A DNA stretch of 64,000 nucleotides, taken from contig CM037459.1 of the NCBI GenBank assembly GCA_021014325.1, positions 16,084,501 to 16,148,500 on the forward strand, written 5' to 3'. A program made the translations under genes and the position numbers. Shown here piece by piece: positions 10,557 through 20,945 of the stretch (the stretch's first letter is position 1; every line of letters begins with the position of its first letter). Under the pieces are notes generated by a model. It saw only the letters and a list, made by a program, of their open reading frames with translations, searched no databases and was not told the origin of the DNA. Source of the stretch: Plazaster borealis (Eukaryota > Echinodermata > Asteroidea > Forcipulatida > Labidiasteridae).

Positions 10557-11965
10557 TTAGACCAACCTTCTAAAGATCAAATGCGATCTCAAGGATAGGA
10601 CATTCATCTGAAGGGCACTGTAAATTGCCCCTTCTTCCAATTTGACACATACAACTGTGTACATACTTTTTGAAAGCTCATCTTGTTGCATGATTTTCCC
10701 ACCCTGATTAAGAATGTTTGTGAGAGGTTTGCTAAGTTCATAGGTGAACTCTCTGATCAACTATCTGGTCCAGGGGCTTTTCCAAGTTTGGTCTTCCTCG
10801 ATATGTAATAAACTTCATAATCCTGAACCATGTGACAGGGGTGTTGATCTGGTCAGTAGGGGAGTTGAGGGCTTCGATTTGAGAGCTTTTGGAAACCGAG
10901 ACAAAGGTGTCGTTGATACTGCTTACCATGGCTTGAAAGTCTTGGGAATCAACGTCGGGAGGAGGCTGTATATACACAACTGAGAGTTATTCAAATTGGC
11001 CATGAGCTTAATCTGCTTATACCACTCTGCTGGATTAGCTTTTTTGTGTCGTTGAACTCTGGTTTTGAAATTTCTTCTTTTGCCTTGGCAATTTCGCAAC
11101 GGACCTTGTTTCATAGACGTTTCCATTTGCGAGACTGATGCTCACATGGAGGAAAATCTGTTGACGCTTTCGGATAAAAATTTTGATCCCGGCATGGTTT
11201 GTCATAACTGTGAAGTATCATGGTTTTGGTAGGGAAGTAGTTGTCTATACTTGACTGCAAAGTGTCATAAAAGGCATCACATTTCTCAACAGCACTTGTT
11301 TTTTGTAAACTTCCAACCAGTCATGATCCACAATACCAACCCGAAACGCTCTAATGTCTGAGTCTCTTATTGGTCGTACAATTTGGGAACGTGTTGTGTT
11401 GGTCTTAGTGGGGAGGCTGCTCACAGGCAACCAAAGAACTGATGAATGATTGCTTGTACCAACCAGGGAACATATTTCAGCAACATTGTAGTAACTGGCC
11501 AGGTTAGTGATGTTTTTGTCAAGGATCGCGTCTTAAAGTGTAGGATGGCTCACAACTTGTGACAGCCCGTTACCAGCGCAAATCTGACTCGTACCAAGGT
11601 GGTTAATGTCACCAAACAAGGTACACACCAGCGTGTGGATAATTGGTGCGAATACAGTCAAAGCCATCCAGTAAGTGTTCGATAAGTTCACGTTCATGGG
11701 TACTGTTAGGTGGAGAATTAATAATTGCAGTCTTGCAGTCTGGCTTTCACCCACATTACTTCAAGATGGTCTAGCACAGTAATGGCATCAACTCTTTGAA
11801 CCCCTAGGTTCTCGCGAGCATAAATGGCTACCCCACCTCCATGTCTCTGCGTACGGTTCTTTGTCATGAGGGAGTAATCCTGGATCAGGAAATGTTCCAT
11901 TGGGTTTCCAAGCAATATCAACATCAAGTAAAATTTTGTACTGATTCTCAGTCGGATGGGAAGCA
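10557..11965 (-). pseudogene. non-LTR retrotransposon relic: endonuclease and start of RT
   Basis: Reading the minus strand downward, the APE-type endonuclease signature RHGGGVAIYARENL lies near 11800-11865, followed by fragments with an FGDINHLG-like box (about 11600-11620). A long linker follows, then the entry to a reverse transcriptase (a FTYELSKPLTNILNQ-type box near 10700-10755). Frames change repeatedly and stops intervene, so the copy is dead. The RT catalytic core is missing. Family level (CR1/L2/Rex-like) is inferred from the endonuclease style. Confidence 0.65.
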
Positions 11966-12060
11966 AATGGAGTTTCTCTACTAATATAGGTGTGATATGA
12001 TCATGTTTTTTAAATCTTGTTAAAACGCAAGCAGCAGCATTTTGTGCAAGTTGTAGTTTA
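11930..12060 (-). pseudogene. C-terminal RT fragment of a LINE
   Basis: On the minus strand 12060 to about 11930 reads LQLAQNAAACVLTRFKKHDH, then HITPILVEKLHLLPIRLRI. This is the hallmark post-catalytic segment of CR1/L2-type reverse transcriptases. It runs in frame directly into the endonuclease relic below it, the reverse of normal order (endonuclease precedes RT). Two LINE fragments are therefore probably joined head to tail or by deletion. Confidence 0.65.
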
Positions 12061-12219
12061 TCAAAGAATAAATGATGATTGCTGCAGTCTCATGTGATAA
12101 TATTTTCCGAATGGTATTTACGTAAGTGATAATGATGGACAGATCCTACTTACATGTTTATTCATGGATAGCATGTACTCAAAAATAACTTCGTCAAAAT
12201 AAAACCTTTTACCATCATC

Positions 12220-13791
12220 CTTTTCATTATCAAGACACTATGATGCAAGTTGAGTGAAATGATATGTGTGAAGAGCTTTCATGAATAATGTATATTACAA
12301 AATTATTTTATATCAGGGGATATTATATGACATGTTGAAATGCTGAACAAAGAATATGCCGGGTTACGGTATCATTTACATACTATGGGGGTATTTTCAT
12401 ATTTTAAGTTTCAATGTTGTGTGAATGAAAAAATGTTGCGTTTGATTGTTGGCAGCAGAAGTTGGCAGTTTTTCCGTGGACAAACTAGGGTTTTGTGAGG
12501 TTTAACCGAGATTTGTTTTAAGAACTCATGGTCTGAAATCATGTACATTGTGTGTATTTTTTTGCCGTGACGTAGTATGACGTAAATGGCGTCATGTTAT
12601 GATGTCATAGTTTTTGAATTGCATGTTTACATTTCAGAGAAAAATTCGTTGGCTGAAACCACGTTAAAATTCCCTACCAATTTTGCTCTACAGCTCAAAA
12701 CGAGGTCAAGGAATATTCGTTGTTAACTTCCAGTTTGGAAACGAAGACAAGGTCAAAATGGGGTCAAGTTTTTGTAGCTTTTGTTAAGTTGTTTATAAGC
12801 CTTTTCAAATTACGTATTGATTCCAAAATTTCATCGTAATTCAGAAGTTATGATTTTTTTCTGAACATTAACCTCAGACTAGATTGTTGATTGACATAGT
12901 TTTATATGTAGGTCAGGAGAAATGATTGTTTTAAATATTAAACGTTGACTAAATGTAAATCTACAAACCTGATGATTTTGTGATGACATCACTACAGTGT
13001 TGCTATTTATACTAGCGCAGATATCTTACTATGTGCGAAGTTTGAAGGTAATCGTGAGATTGGGAAGTTATGTCTTCGTTGATGGACAACAATGCTCTCA
13101 TTTGTAAAGAGGTTTGGCGTGGACAGCTGTAACCAAGCGTAACACCTTTAATGGAGATAACGCCGCCTGGTCATGAAGATGTTGAATTAATGCATCCATA
13201 AGCGTAATGTGCACATGTACAGTAAACCAAGTGTAAATTGTATCAGTTCTTTGAATGTACAGTAAACAGTGTTCTTTTATAGTTCCTTATGCGTTTGTCA
13301 ATGTCAGTCAAAACAAACATGCAATTTAGCATCTGGTTTAGAACAGAAGTGAAGGTCAAACTGGCAACATCTCTATGCAAAAGTTTGAGCAGGCTCAAAG
13401 ATCTACAGACTGGTAAAGATCTTAAGAGATGAGAATTTTTTAAATTATAAATTTCCGGTGTGAATGGGAAGACAAGGTCAAATTAGGGTCATGTGTGTGA
13501 AGCATTAAACCTCACAAAACCCTAGTTTGTCCACGGAAAAACTGCCAACTTCTGCTGCCAACAATCAAACGCAGTATTTTTTCATTCACACAACATTGAA
13601 ACTTAAAATATGAAAATACCCCCATAGTATGTAAATTGATACCGTAACCCGGCATATTCTTTGTTCAGCATTTCAACATGTCATATAATATCCCCTGATA
13701 TAAAATAATTTTGTAATATACATTATTCATGAAAGCTCTTCAAACATATCATTTCACTCAACTTGCATCATAGTGTCTTGATAATGAAAAG
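12220..13791. mobile_element. long inverted-repeat (foldback) element
   Basis: The arm 12220-12505 (starting CTTTTCATTATCAAGACAC) reappears inverted at 13505-13791 with only a handful of differences over about 286 bp. The ~1.0 kb interior (12506-13504) carries boxes of the hairpin-ended repeat family, such as TTCCAGTTTGGAAACGAAGA, GTCAAAATGGGGTCA and CAAAAGTTTGAGCAGGC. There is no open reading frame of note. It could be a non-autonomous DNA transposon with long TIRs, or a recent inverted duplication. Confidence 0.7.
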
Positions 13792-13849
13792 TAAAAAGTG
13801 TAAAAATACATTGTATTAGGAGTTATGATTTTTGTAACATTAACTTTTG

Positions 13850-14260
13850 ATTTAGTGTATCTCGACACCTGATGACGTATTGGCTGAGTTGCGCGTACAC
13901 CATACATGTTTTCGTTGTTTGACCTCAGCGATGGCAGGGTCATGACACCTGATGACGTATTGGCTGAGTTGCGCATACACTCGTACATGTTTTCATTGTT
14001 TGACCTCAGCGATGGCAGGGTCTCTTGCCGCAACTTTAATGAAACATAGTCATCATTATGTCTGAACTTTTAAGTACTTGTAGAAGTTAAGGTCTAGTGT
14101 ATGTGAGAAGTTTCAAGTCTCTGTAAGCTTTGCAAGTAAGGGAAGGGAAGTGAAGTCTTACTGAGAACGTTCAGTGAGAAGAAGAAGGCGGGGAAAAAAA
14201 AAACCTGAACAAATTCAAAGAGTTGTGCAGGTGGTGCCCGAACACCTAACAAATTATGGC
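13850..14260 (+). repeat. hairpin-ended repeat family, 3'-end copy 4
   Basis: A 78-82 bp segment with CCTGATGACGTATTGGCTGA, GTTTGACCTCAGCGATGGCA and GGGTC occurs twice in tandem (about 13866-13943 and 13947-14023). It is followed by GTGAGAAGTTTCAAGTC, a GAGAAGAAGAAGG run (about 14178-14190) and TGCCCGAACACCT (14239-14251), the same terminal word as at 2842-2853. It abuts the right arm of the foldback element. Confidence 0.55.
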
Positions 14261-14749
14261 AATTTTCCTATAACCAAAAGGTTCAGTCTGCCCAAAACAT
14301 GGTGACTTTGAATATGGATTATATCAAACAACTGCTGATTAACCAGTGAATGCTGGAAGACGAGTACACACACAAAATCCTTACAAACCGGAAAACGGAT
14401 GCCTTAATCCATTTTGAAATTGTACATGGGACACCGATGACAGACTGTATAATGCTTGAACCATTTTTTGTGAGGTATGAGGTCATCAGCAGGCATGGCA
14501 GGTGATGTGTAAACATGCCCAGACATTCCAATGTGTAGTGTGCACTAAGTACATACACTCAACACATTATGTTTCGTTACAAAAAGAGGGAATAGGTTCA
14601 TGCTGATGAACAACTCCCTTTATCTATTGGGATTGTTGTGTAATCCCCAATTTCAGTCCTACATAAGAGACCATTGTTTACAATGTATTCGGCATGGGAG
14701 GTATAGTCTGGGCATGCCATGGCCAATTATCGGCCAGGGCTAAACAGCC
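14261..14749. other. unassigned spacer
   Basis: I see no gene, RNA or clear repeat. A 79-codon minus-strand open stretch (14319-14558) has no recognisable domain. Confidence 0.35.
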
Positions 14750-14779
14750 TAGGTTTAGATTAGCCTTGATATCAAGGCT

Positions 14780-14915
14780 GTGTAGTGTACAAGTAATGTA
14801 CGCAGCCCCACACACACACCGCTATTCCACACCGCCCACAATCCTAGCCCGTGAGCCCGTTTACCTGACGGCTCACGGGCTAGGATTGTGGGCGATAGCG
14901 GTGTGTGGAATAGCT
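14780..14915. repeat. palindrome, small copy
   Basis: Arms built from CGCTATTCCACAC, CGCCCACAATCCTAGCCCGT and GAGCC flank a short centre at about 14860 and return as GGCTCACGGGCTAGGATTGT, GGGCGATAGCG and GTGTGTGGAATAGC. Its core is the same as the core of the larger palindrome next to it, so the module has been duplicated. Open stretches on both strands here are by-products of the symmetry. Confidence 0.75.
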
Positions 14916-15316
14916 AAAACCATAGAGTAAGGATACTAAAACCTCAGCTGCCCGAATGCGATACAACCCCAGTCCCCCAACTGACTCTAAAAAAAATAGC
15001 ACACCGCACTCTCACCATGCACACACACAGCGCCTGTAAACACGTGTACGCAGCCCCACACACACACCCATATTCCACACACCACTATCGCCCACAATCC
15101 TAGCCCGTGAGCCGTTAGGTAAACGGGCTCACGGGCTAGGATTGTGGGCGATAGCGGTGTGTGTGTGGGGCTGCGTACATTACATGTACAGGCGCTGTGT
15201 GTGTGTGCATGGTGAGAGTGCGGTGTGCTATTTTTTTTAGAGTCAGTCGGGGGACTTGGGTTGTATTGCATTCGGGCAGCTGAGGTTTTAGTATCGTTGC
15301 TCTATGGTTTTAGCTA
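14911..15316. repeat. ~400 bp near-perfect palindrome
   Basis: The left arm begins TAGCTAAAACCATAGAG at 14911 and is mirrored to TCTATGGTTTTAGCTA ending near 15316. The centre lies at about 15113-15117. Mirrored landmarks include CCTCAGCTGCCCGAATGC, AAAAAAAATAGCACACCGCA, CATGCACACACACAGCGCC and CGCCCACAATCCTAGCCCGT. Differences between arms are few, and the left arm has a gap-like shift around 15035-15085. The arms extend weakly outward (GGCTGTGTAG near 14780 and its complement near 15334). Confidence 0.8.
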
Positions 15317-15718
15317 GAGTACTTGTCTACACAGCCGGCTAAGGTTAGATCGATTAATGATTAACAAAAATTCCGGAAACAAAAACAAGAAATCCTAGTG
15401 TATTTTTTGAGAATGTTTGTTGTCTTAAATTGGTTCAGTATTTGAGGCTTGCCGAAACAGAATTTCCCGCGGTTATGCTATAAATTCCTGGTTAAAGGGA
15501 AGGATTCACAATAAGTCTTGCCTGATGTTTTTAAAATGTCCAACCATTGAAAGAGCTTCTGATCGTGTAATCTTGTGACTTTATGGCCTCACTAAGTAGT
15601 TTCCTCATCCCATCATCGAACTGAATGATAAATATCCATTTTCAGTTGTTTAATACACTCCAAAGTACAGATTTTAAATGAGTTTTGCTTTCAAATGATA
15701 AAAATGTACTGATATGTG
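15317..15718. other. unassigned spacer
   Basis: No gene, RNA or repeat that I can support. Confidence 0.35.
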
Positions 15719-15847
15719 CCCGGTTCATACTTCATGCGAAAGCAAATTAGTGTGATGCAATTGTGTACACTCGCACTGTTTTCCAATTGTGATGCACGGA
15801 AATTCACTTCGCTTCCCCAATTCGTGTGAAGTACAAACTGGGCTTAA
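15719..15847. mobile_element. MITE, GCCCGGTTCATACTTC termini
   Basis: The left end GCCCGGTTCATACTTCATGC is matched by the complement of the right end (GTGTGAAGTACAAACTGGGC). It is about 130 bp long with no coding capacity. A half copy with the same left end lies at about 16202-16245 and shares upstream sequence (ATAAAAATGTACTGA), so flanking DNA was duplicated with it. Confidence 0.65.
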
Positions 15848-16022
15848 AAGTATAGGATCTGGCAGCTATTTTGAAATTATGTGAATTAGATACCCTTTCC
15901 AAAATATTTCAGGTGTTGTTCCTTATAAAATTTATTTCTGAGGTCCACAGAATGTAGTGCTTTGGACCTTTCCGTCCATAAGCTACCTGAGAATGCTTAC
16001 ACGAGGTTCAGTATAGGATCTA

Positions 16023-16139
16023 AAGCCCAATCCAAATTTAGGGCTACCGCTACAGCTAGGACTGTTGCTAAGGACATTCTGTACACATGATGTTGTGGAG
16101 ATCTATCCGTAGCCGTAGCAGTCAATTCGGACATGGCCT
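16023..16139. mobile_element. MITE, AGCCCAATCCAAATT / GACATGGCC termini
   Basis: The left part (AGCCCAATCCAAATTTAGGG, CTACCGCTACAGCTAGGA) is roughly mirrored by the right part (CCGTAGCCGTAGCAGTCAAT, TCGGACATGGCCT). It is about 117 bp with TIRs of 25-35 bp and several mismatches. This terminus type is widespread in marine invertebrates by my recollection. Confidence 0.5.
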
Positions 16140-16249
16140 AATCATCGATGCTGAGCGACTCCTGAAAATTATAAAAATGTACTGAAATATGTGCTTAAAG
16201 CCCAGTTCATACTTCATGCGAAATCACATTACGTGACGCAATTTTATAC

Positions 16250-18300
16250 AAGTAAAATTAAAATGATTCAAACTTCAGTTGAACACAATGTTGGTGTTCT
16301 AACTTCTTTATTCAGCAACTTATTCAAGTGATACAAACATTTCAAAGAAAGTAGGAAAAGTGAAGCCATTTCAATCATTCAGCTAAATGAAGATTTAAAG
16401 AAACAGACTATGAAAGAATAAAACATATTGTCAAGCAGTTTGGGTACTTTGATGGAGAGCCCTTAATTTAAGTAACCAGGGGTAATTACTTTCATACAAA
16501 AGTTTGAGATTGTCTATACTAATAAAATGTGATTGTCATGCTCCATCTGACTTTTTTAACACTTAGTGAAATTTGTTATCTTCAACTAAACCAAAACTCG
16601 GTTACTGTTTTAAAGTCAGAACAGCTACACATGTACGTTATCAAAAAACATTAACATCCAATTTGCTCAAAAAGCTTAACACAAACTAAAATGACCTAGA
16701 AAATACAATAAACCCTAAACAATACCTCATGCTAGGTACATGCAGGTATACATGTATGCCACATTTGTACAACAGGACAAAGGTCTTGAATCGGGGTTTA
16801 CATAATAACCCCCGGAAAGGGATTTTAAAGGGCATGTTTTCCAGAACCTGTTGTCGCTCTTTGTAGGGGGGAAACAAAGCCTATCACGGTACATGTAGGT
16901 GTCTGCCTCAACACGCTACACACTGGAAAGTCCAGGTGGATAAAAACATCAGCCGCCTGGCTGTCAGCAAAATTGAGGAAAATCAAAAGTTGTTCCGGGT
17001 GTTAAAAAAAACTTCCACCATAAGTCTGTACCCAAAAACTTTGTGGATATTAAGATGTCATCCGACATGTAATGGTTAAGCTAAACTCTTTAGTATGGGC
17101 TATGATGCCATTAGGCAACAAAATATAATTGTTTGTTTGTCCATAGAGGGTCCTCAAAGATAGGGTCGGTTGGTCATTTTATATATTTTTTTGCATGATG
17201 CTGGCCAATTGACGAAGCCAATCGGTGAGAATATGTTTTAATACATGGAAGTGGCTGCTTGCATGAAAACATGAACAATGGTTGTGAACTAGTGCTGTGT
17301 GCAGCATACCAATGATAACCAGCGAACGACTTGCATGTTGGGGAGGCCAAACTGGTATGTCACGCGCAAATCTGGTTCATGATAACCAACGGTTATGCAA
17401 GCAATCGAAATTCATATGCAAGCCATATAAATTTTTGTTACTAAAAGGCAAGGATTCTAAATAGCGGTGAGAATTTATAGATTATGCATTTTTTTGTTTT
17501 GCGGAATGGATTTTCTAGACCCACGCCGAGCTCACTATGAGAACAAAGAACACATCTGAGCCTAATTTGGGCGAGATCTGATTTCAAAAAAGAACTACAG
17601 GTGCATTAACCTGAAGGGCAAAAAGTTTTGAATAGGATTTTGTACATGATAAACCTATGAAGTTCGTGGAGCTCGGAGGAGTAGTGCTTTGCAGAAGATC
17701 CCTGTTCCAACAAAGCAGTTTCAAATAGTTTCTTCCTGTTTCGATATTTTCGGCCAGTTTTTGCGGACATTTTTAATGAAAACTGTGAAAACAAAACAAG
17801 AAAAAACTTTTGAAAAAAAACCTTTTTACATTCGCGACACGAATGACGGTTGATCGGATGAGGACAAACAAAAACATTTTGTTTTGGACTTTGATTGACT
17901 GCACACTGTTGAGTACAATGTGCAGTATGCCTTAGACTGTTGATATTATGTTTGAAAATTGTACACTATACAATGATGTTCATTGTTCATGTTCACTTCT
18001 CAAGATTGTTTTCATACACTCATAAATTTTCCCAATCATGTGATTTACAATCATTAAAACCATATCCATCCCCTATTCAAACTATGGGCTTATGACAATC
18101 AACCACAACATATGTTTAATATTGTACAACTAAATTCGTACTTAAAGATTATGTTAAATTTTCTCCCTCCGAAATCTACTTAGAAGGCCCTTGATCTGTG
18201 TCAATTTGAATTTGTGATTAGATTTTTTATTTACAGAAAAAAATTGCTTTAAAAGCATTACCGGTACTTGTACAGTATGAGTCGCTCAAGACCAATGAAG
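16250..18300. other. intergenic, downstream of FAM81-like gene
   Basis: No gene or clear repeat. Two short minus-strand open stretches (16686-16877, 17606-17794) have no domain or codon pattern I can defend. Two candidate polyadenylation signals for the host gene lie at 18227-18232 and 18364-18369. Confidence 0.4.
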
Positions 18301-18363
18301 CAAGTTTCTGATATTTAGGGTCCAATTTCACACCTATGAAGGTTGATTACACCTATGAAGGTC

Positions 18364-18369
18364 TTTATT
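18364..18369 (-). promoter_or_regulatory. candidate polyadenylation signal of FAM81-like gene
   Basis: AATAAA on the minus strand, about 330 bases past the stop codon at 18698-18700. A second AATAAA is at 18227-18232. Either would give a short 3' UTR; the sequence cannot tell which is used. Confidence 0.4.
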
Positions 18370-18697
18370 GCTGCTGTTAAAGAGGGGTTCCCAGGTCAGA
18401 AAGTGACAAATGGGACCGTGTGGGACACCCAGAGTTGCTAACAGCAATGGCATCATCTGGGAACCACAACCCATGGAAAGTTGAACCATGGGCATCCACG
18501 TCAAAACCATGGTCAACCCTGATGGCACTGCAGTGGCACTGCGACTGATGATGAACTCAAGACACTGACGATGGAATGAGACATTTGGTGCATCTGTCAA
18601 CATGCCAGACACAGCTGCAAGTTGTAGTCAATCAATGATGATGATGAAACACATGTCAAGATATGTATGCAAGTTTCGCAGTTCTTGATGGTTACAT

Positions 18698-19036
18698 TCA
18701 AGTCAGAACAACCAGTTTCTTCACATTAACTAATTGTTTGTGAAGATTATCTGCAAGGAGCTGTTGTTTTCCCTCTAAAACAGTTCTCATGGTTGCCATA
18801 CTGTCTTTAACCCTCTTAAATCCAGCATCATGTTGTTGCTCAATATCTTCCATATCCTGTTTCAATTCATTCTCCAGTACAACTTGTTTCTGATGGACTT
18901 GCAATTCAAATCTCTTCATTTTATCCTCTAGCATTGTTTGAAGCTTATCAGATTGAGCATATATGCTTCCTTCAATTTTCACTACAATTTTTTCTAAGTC
19001 TTCAAGTCGATTCAAAATCTTCTCTGCAAAATGTTC
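18698..19036 (-). CDS. FAM81: FAM81-like protein, last coding exon
   Basis: The terminal exon starts after a CGTAG acceptor at 19037-19041, is in phase 0, and ends with TGA at 18698-18700. It encodes 112 residues, strongly charged and heptad-like: EHFAEKILNRLEDLEKIVVK at the start, then QQHDAGFKRVKDSMATMRTV and LEGKQQLLADNLHKQL near the end. The last stretch resembles the conserved C-terminus of vertebrate FAM81A (NAGF..I..S...R.VLE.K..L....L.KQ). FAM81 proteins are cytoplasmic coiled-coil proteins without an enzyme domain. Vertebrate FAM81A has been reported at the postsynaptic density; the role here is unknown. Identification rests on remembered family sequence, supported by five exons in the same order. 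Confidence 0.85.
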   Translation of the reverse strand, partial: EHFAEKILNRLEDLEKIVVKIEGSIYAQSDKLQTMLEDKMKRFELQVHQKQVVLENELKQDMEDIEQQHDAGFKRVKDSMATMRTVLEGKQQLLADNLHKQLVNVKKLVVLT

Positions 19037-20148
19037 CTACGATAATAGACAAACAGAAAATTTAGATAAGTTACAGAGTATAGTGTACTCTTTCAGTGAC
19101 AACCTATCAAGTAGTTAATTTTTTTGTGCCAGTTGTTTTCCTTATGTATTGAACCTGATGGACCACTGCAGAAATAGACAATGAAGAAATATTAACTTTT
19201 AAAACATATGTTTACCTTCACTGTTGTGGACAAATGCTTTCCCGGACTACTGAAGCTGTTCATATTCCCATGTTTCTACATGTATTAATGTAACTATATC
19301 TACAAACCTATAGATGTTACTAAAATCAAATGAACAAAGTGCACATATTTTGTATTGATATTATCGTTGTAGATTTTATGCCTTGAGCCAAACAAAGGGA
19401 AATTATAATTTTCAATTATTTTAAATTTCCTGCAAATTTGTATCTTTACAGAAAATACAGTATGACTACAAGTTCAACATCAATCTGCTTACACTGTTGT
19501 CAAATTGACCCAATGTTTTGCATGATGGTGAGTGTTTAAATCTGCACCCCAGCTATACAAAATTATTCATTTGGGTACATGGGTATTGTGCATTTATCAA
19601 TGACTTGCATATATAGTCTTGTAGGACTTAAACTTGTGTATAAATACTATAGTGACATCCTGGATATGAGAAGGGGGGTTTTCCGGGTGGAACTTGTATC
19701 TTAAGGCTACTGATTTCATCTCATCAGGATTCCACTACTCGTTTTTGTGTGAAATAATCCAGCAGACAACATTGAAAGAGAATTTAGTTAATTGCTTATT
19801 TTTTCTGTTAATCATTTCTTGTTCTGTGTGCTCATATGTGGCAAATTACAACAACAAATTAATGTTAATTGAGCATTGCAAATATGCACTGTCACTATAG
19901 TATTTATGCACTTGGCTAGAACAAACACACTGATTTTAAGTGTTGAGTGAATGACTATTCCATGAAAATAACAGGATAGAAAAGACATTCTGACATCTAA
20001 TTCCCCCCAAAAAGCCAAAGTATTTATTTGGCAATGGAATGTTTATCAAATGAAAACTTCTCACAAGTAAGATTTAAATTACAGACCAAAATAAACATTC
20101 TTCACTGCACCTAACACTTTACACATACATTGTACACGTAGATCAAAA
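19037..20148. other. FAM81-like gene intron, unassigned part
   Basis: Start of the 10,265 bp last intron (19037-29301). No gene or clear repeat. Open stretches on both strands at 19694-20018 overlap each other and show no domain. Confidence 0.4.
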
Positions 20149-20945
20149 GCCCTTTTCACACAGTGGAAAAAAAAAACCATTCCTGGCAAAATTTTCTAAA
20201 TGTTTGTAAAATATTACAAAATGAGCTGTCCTTACAGCAGTTTTTTACATGTTCTACATTCCTCGCAAAATTTTCTCAAACATTGTGAAATTTTGTGGTA
20301 CTGAACTTCGACAAAAACATAAGCTAGCGGAATTTTTCGCAAGGAACCTTGTGCACTCCCTCGTGTGAAACAATACAATGTATATTGTCAGGCGTTCCTT
20401 GCGAAAGCGGTCTTACTACGCATGCGTGAAGAACTACTACATGCATGCCTGAGTTGGTGGGTAATGCTATCCGTTTCGGTCTGAATGGATTCCTTTTCCA
20501 TTATGTTTATAAGCGTTATCGAAGTCCATGATTTTTTTTATTTCTTTGACCTTTTTGTGGATGGATTTTCATTCTTCTTGTTATTATAGCCAGTCGCTTT
20601 TTTGCCTTTTTAGAAACTGCAGCAAGAAAATTCTCAGATCAGTTCTTGGTCTGAATCAGCATGCACGTCGGCCATATTTGCGAGTGTATACGTTTACGTA
20701 ATGCGCCAGCTCGCCATGGCATGACAGCGTGTTGGCATTACACGCGATACGTCATCATTTCACTGGTACTAGTCAAGATTAGGACAAAATAGATAGTTCA
20801 GTGGTAACCAGCTATATTTGTACTCGCGTCGCATGGAACGTTGGTCAATTCATTACCTGGTGTCCTGTGAAAGCCTCTGAAAGCGCTGAAGCGCGAGTTG
20901 AATCTAGGGTTTTTTTTGGGGGGGGGGGGATTGTGTGAAAAGGGC
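20149..20945. mobile_element. ~800 bp TIR element, GCCCTTTTCACACA termini
   Basis: The left end GCCCTTTTCACACAGTGG and the right end ATTGTGTGAAAAGGGC are inverted repeats. The interior has recurring TTCCTTGCGAAAGCGG / TTTTTCGCAAGGAACC complementary words and a G-run near 20919-20930, but no open reading frame. It is probably a non-autonomous DNA transposon. The target duplication is not clear (AAAA or TTA-like flanks). Confidence 0.6.
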
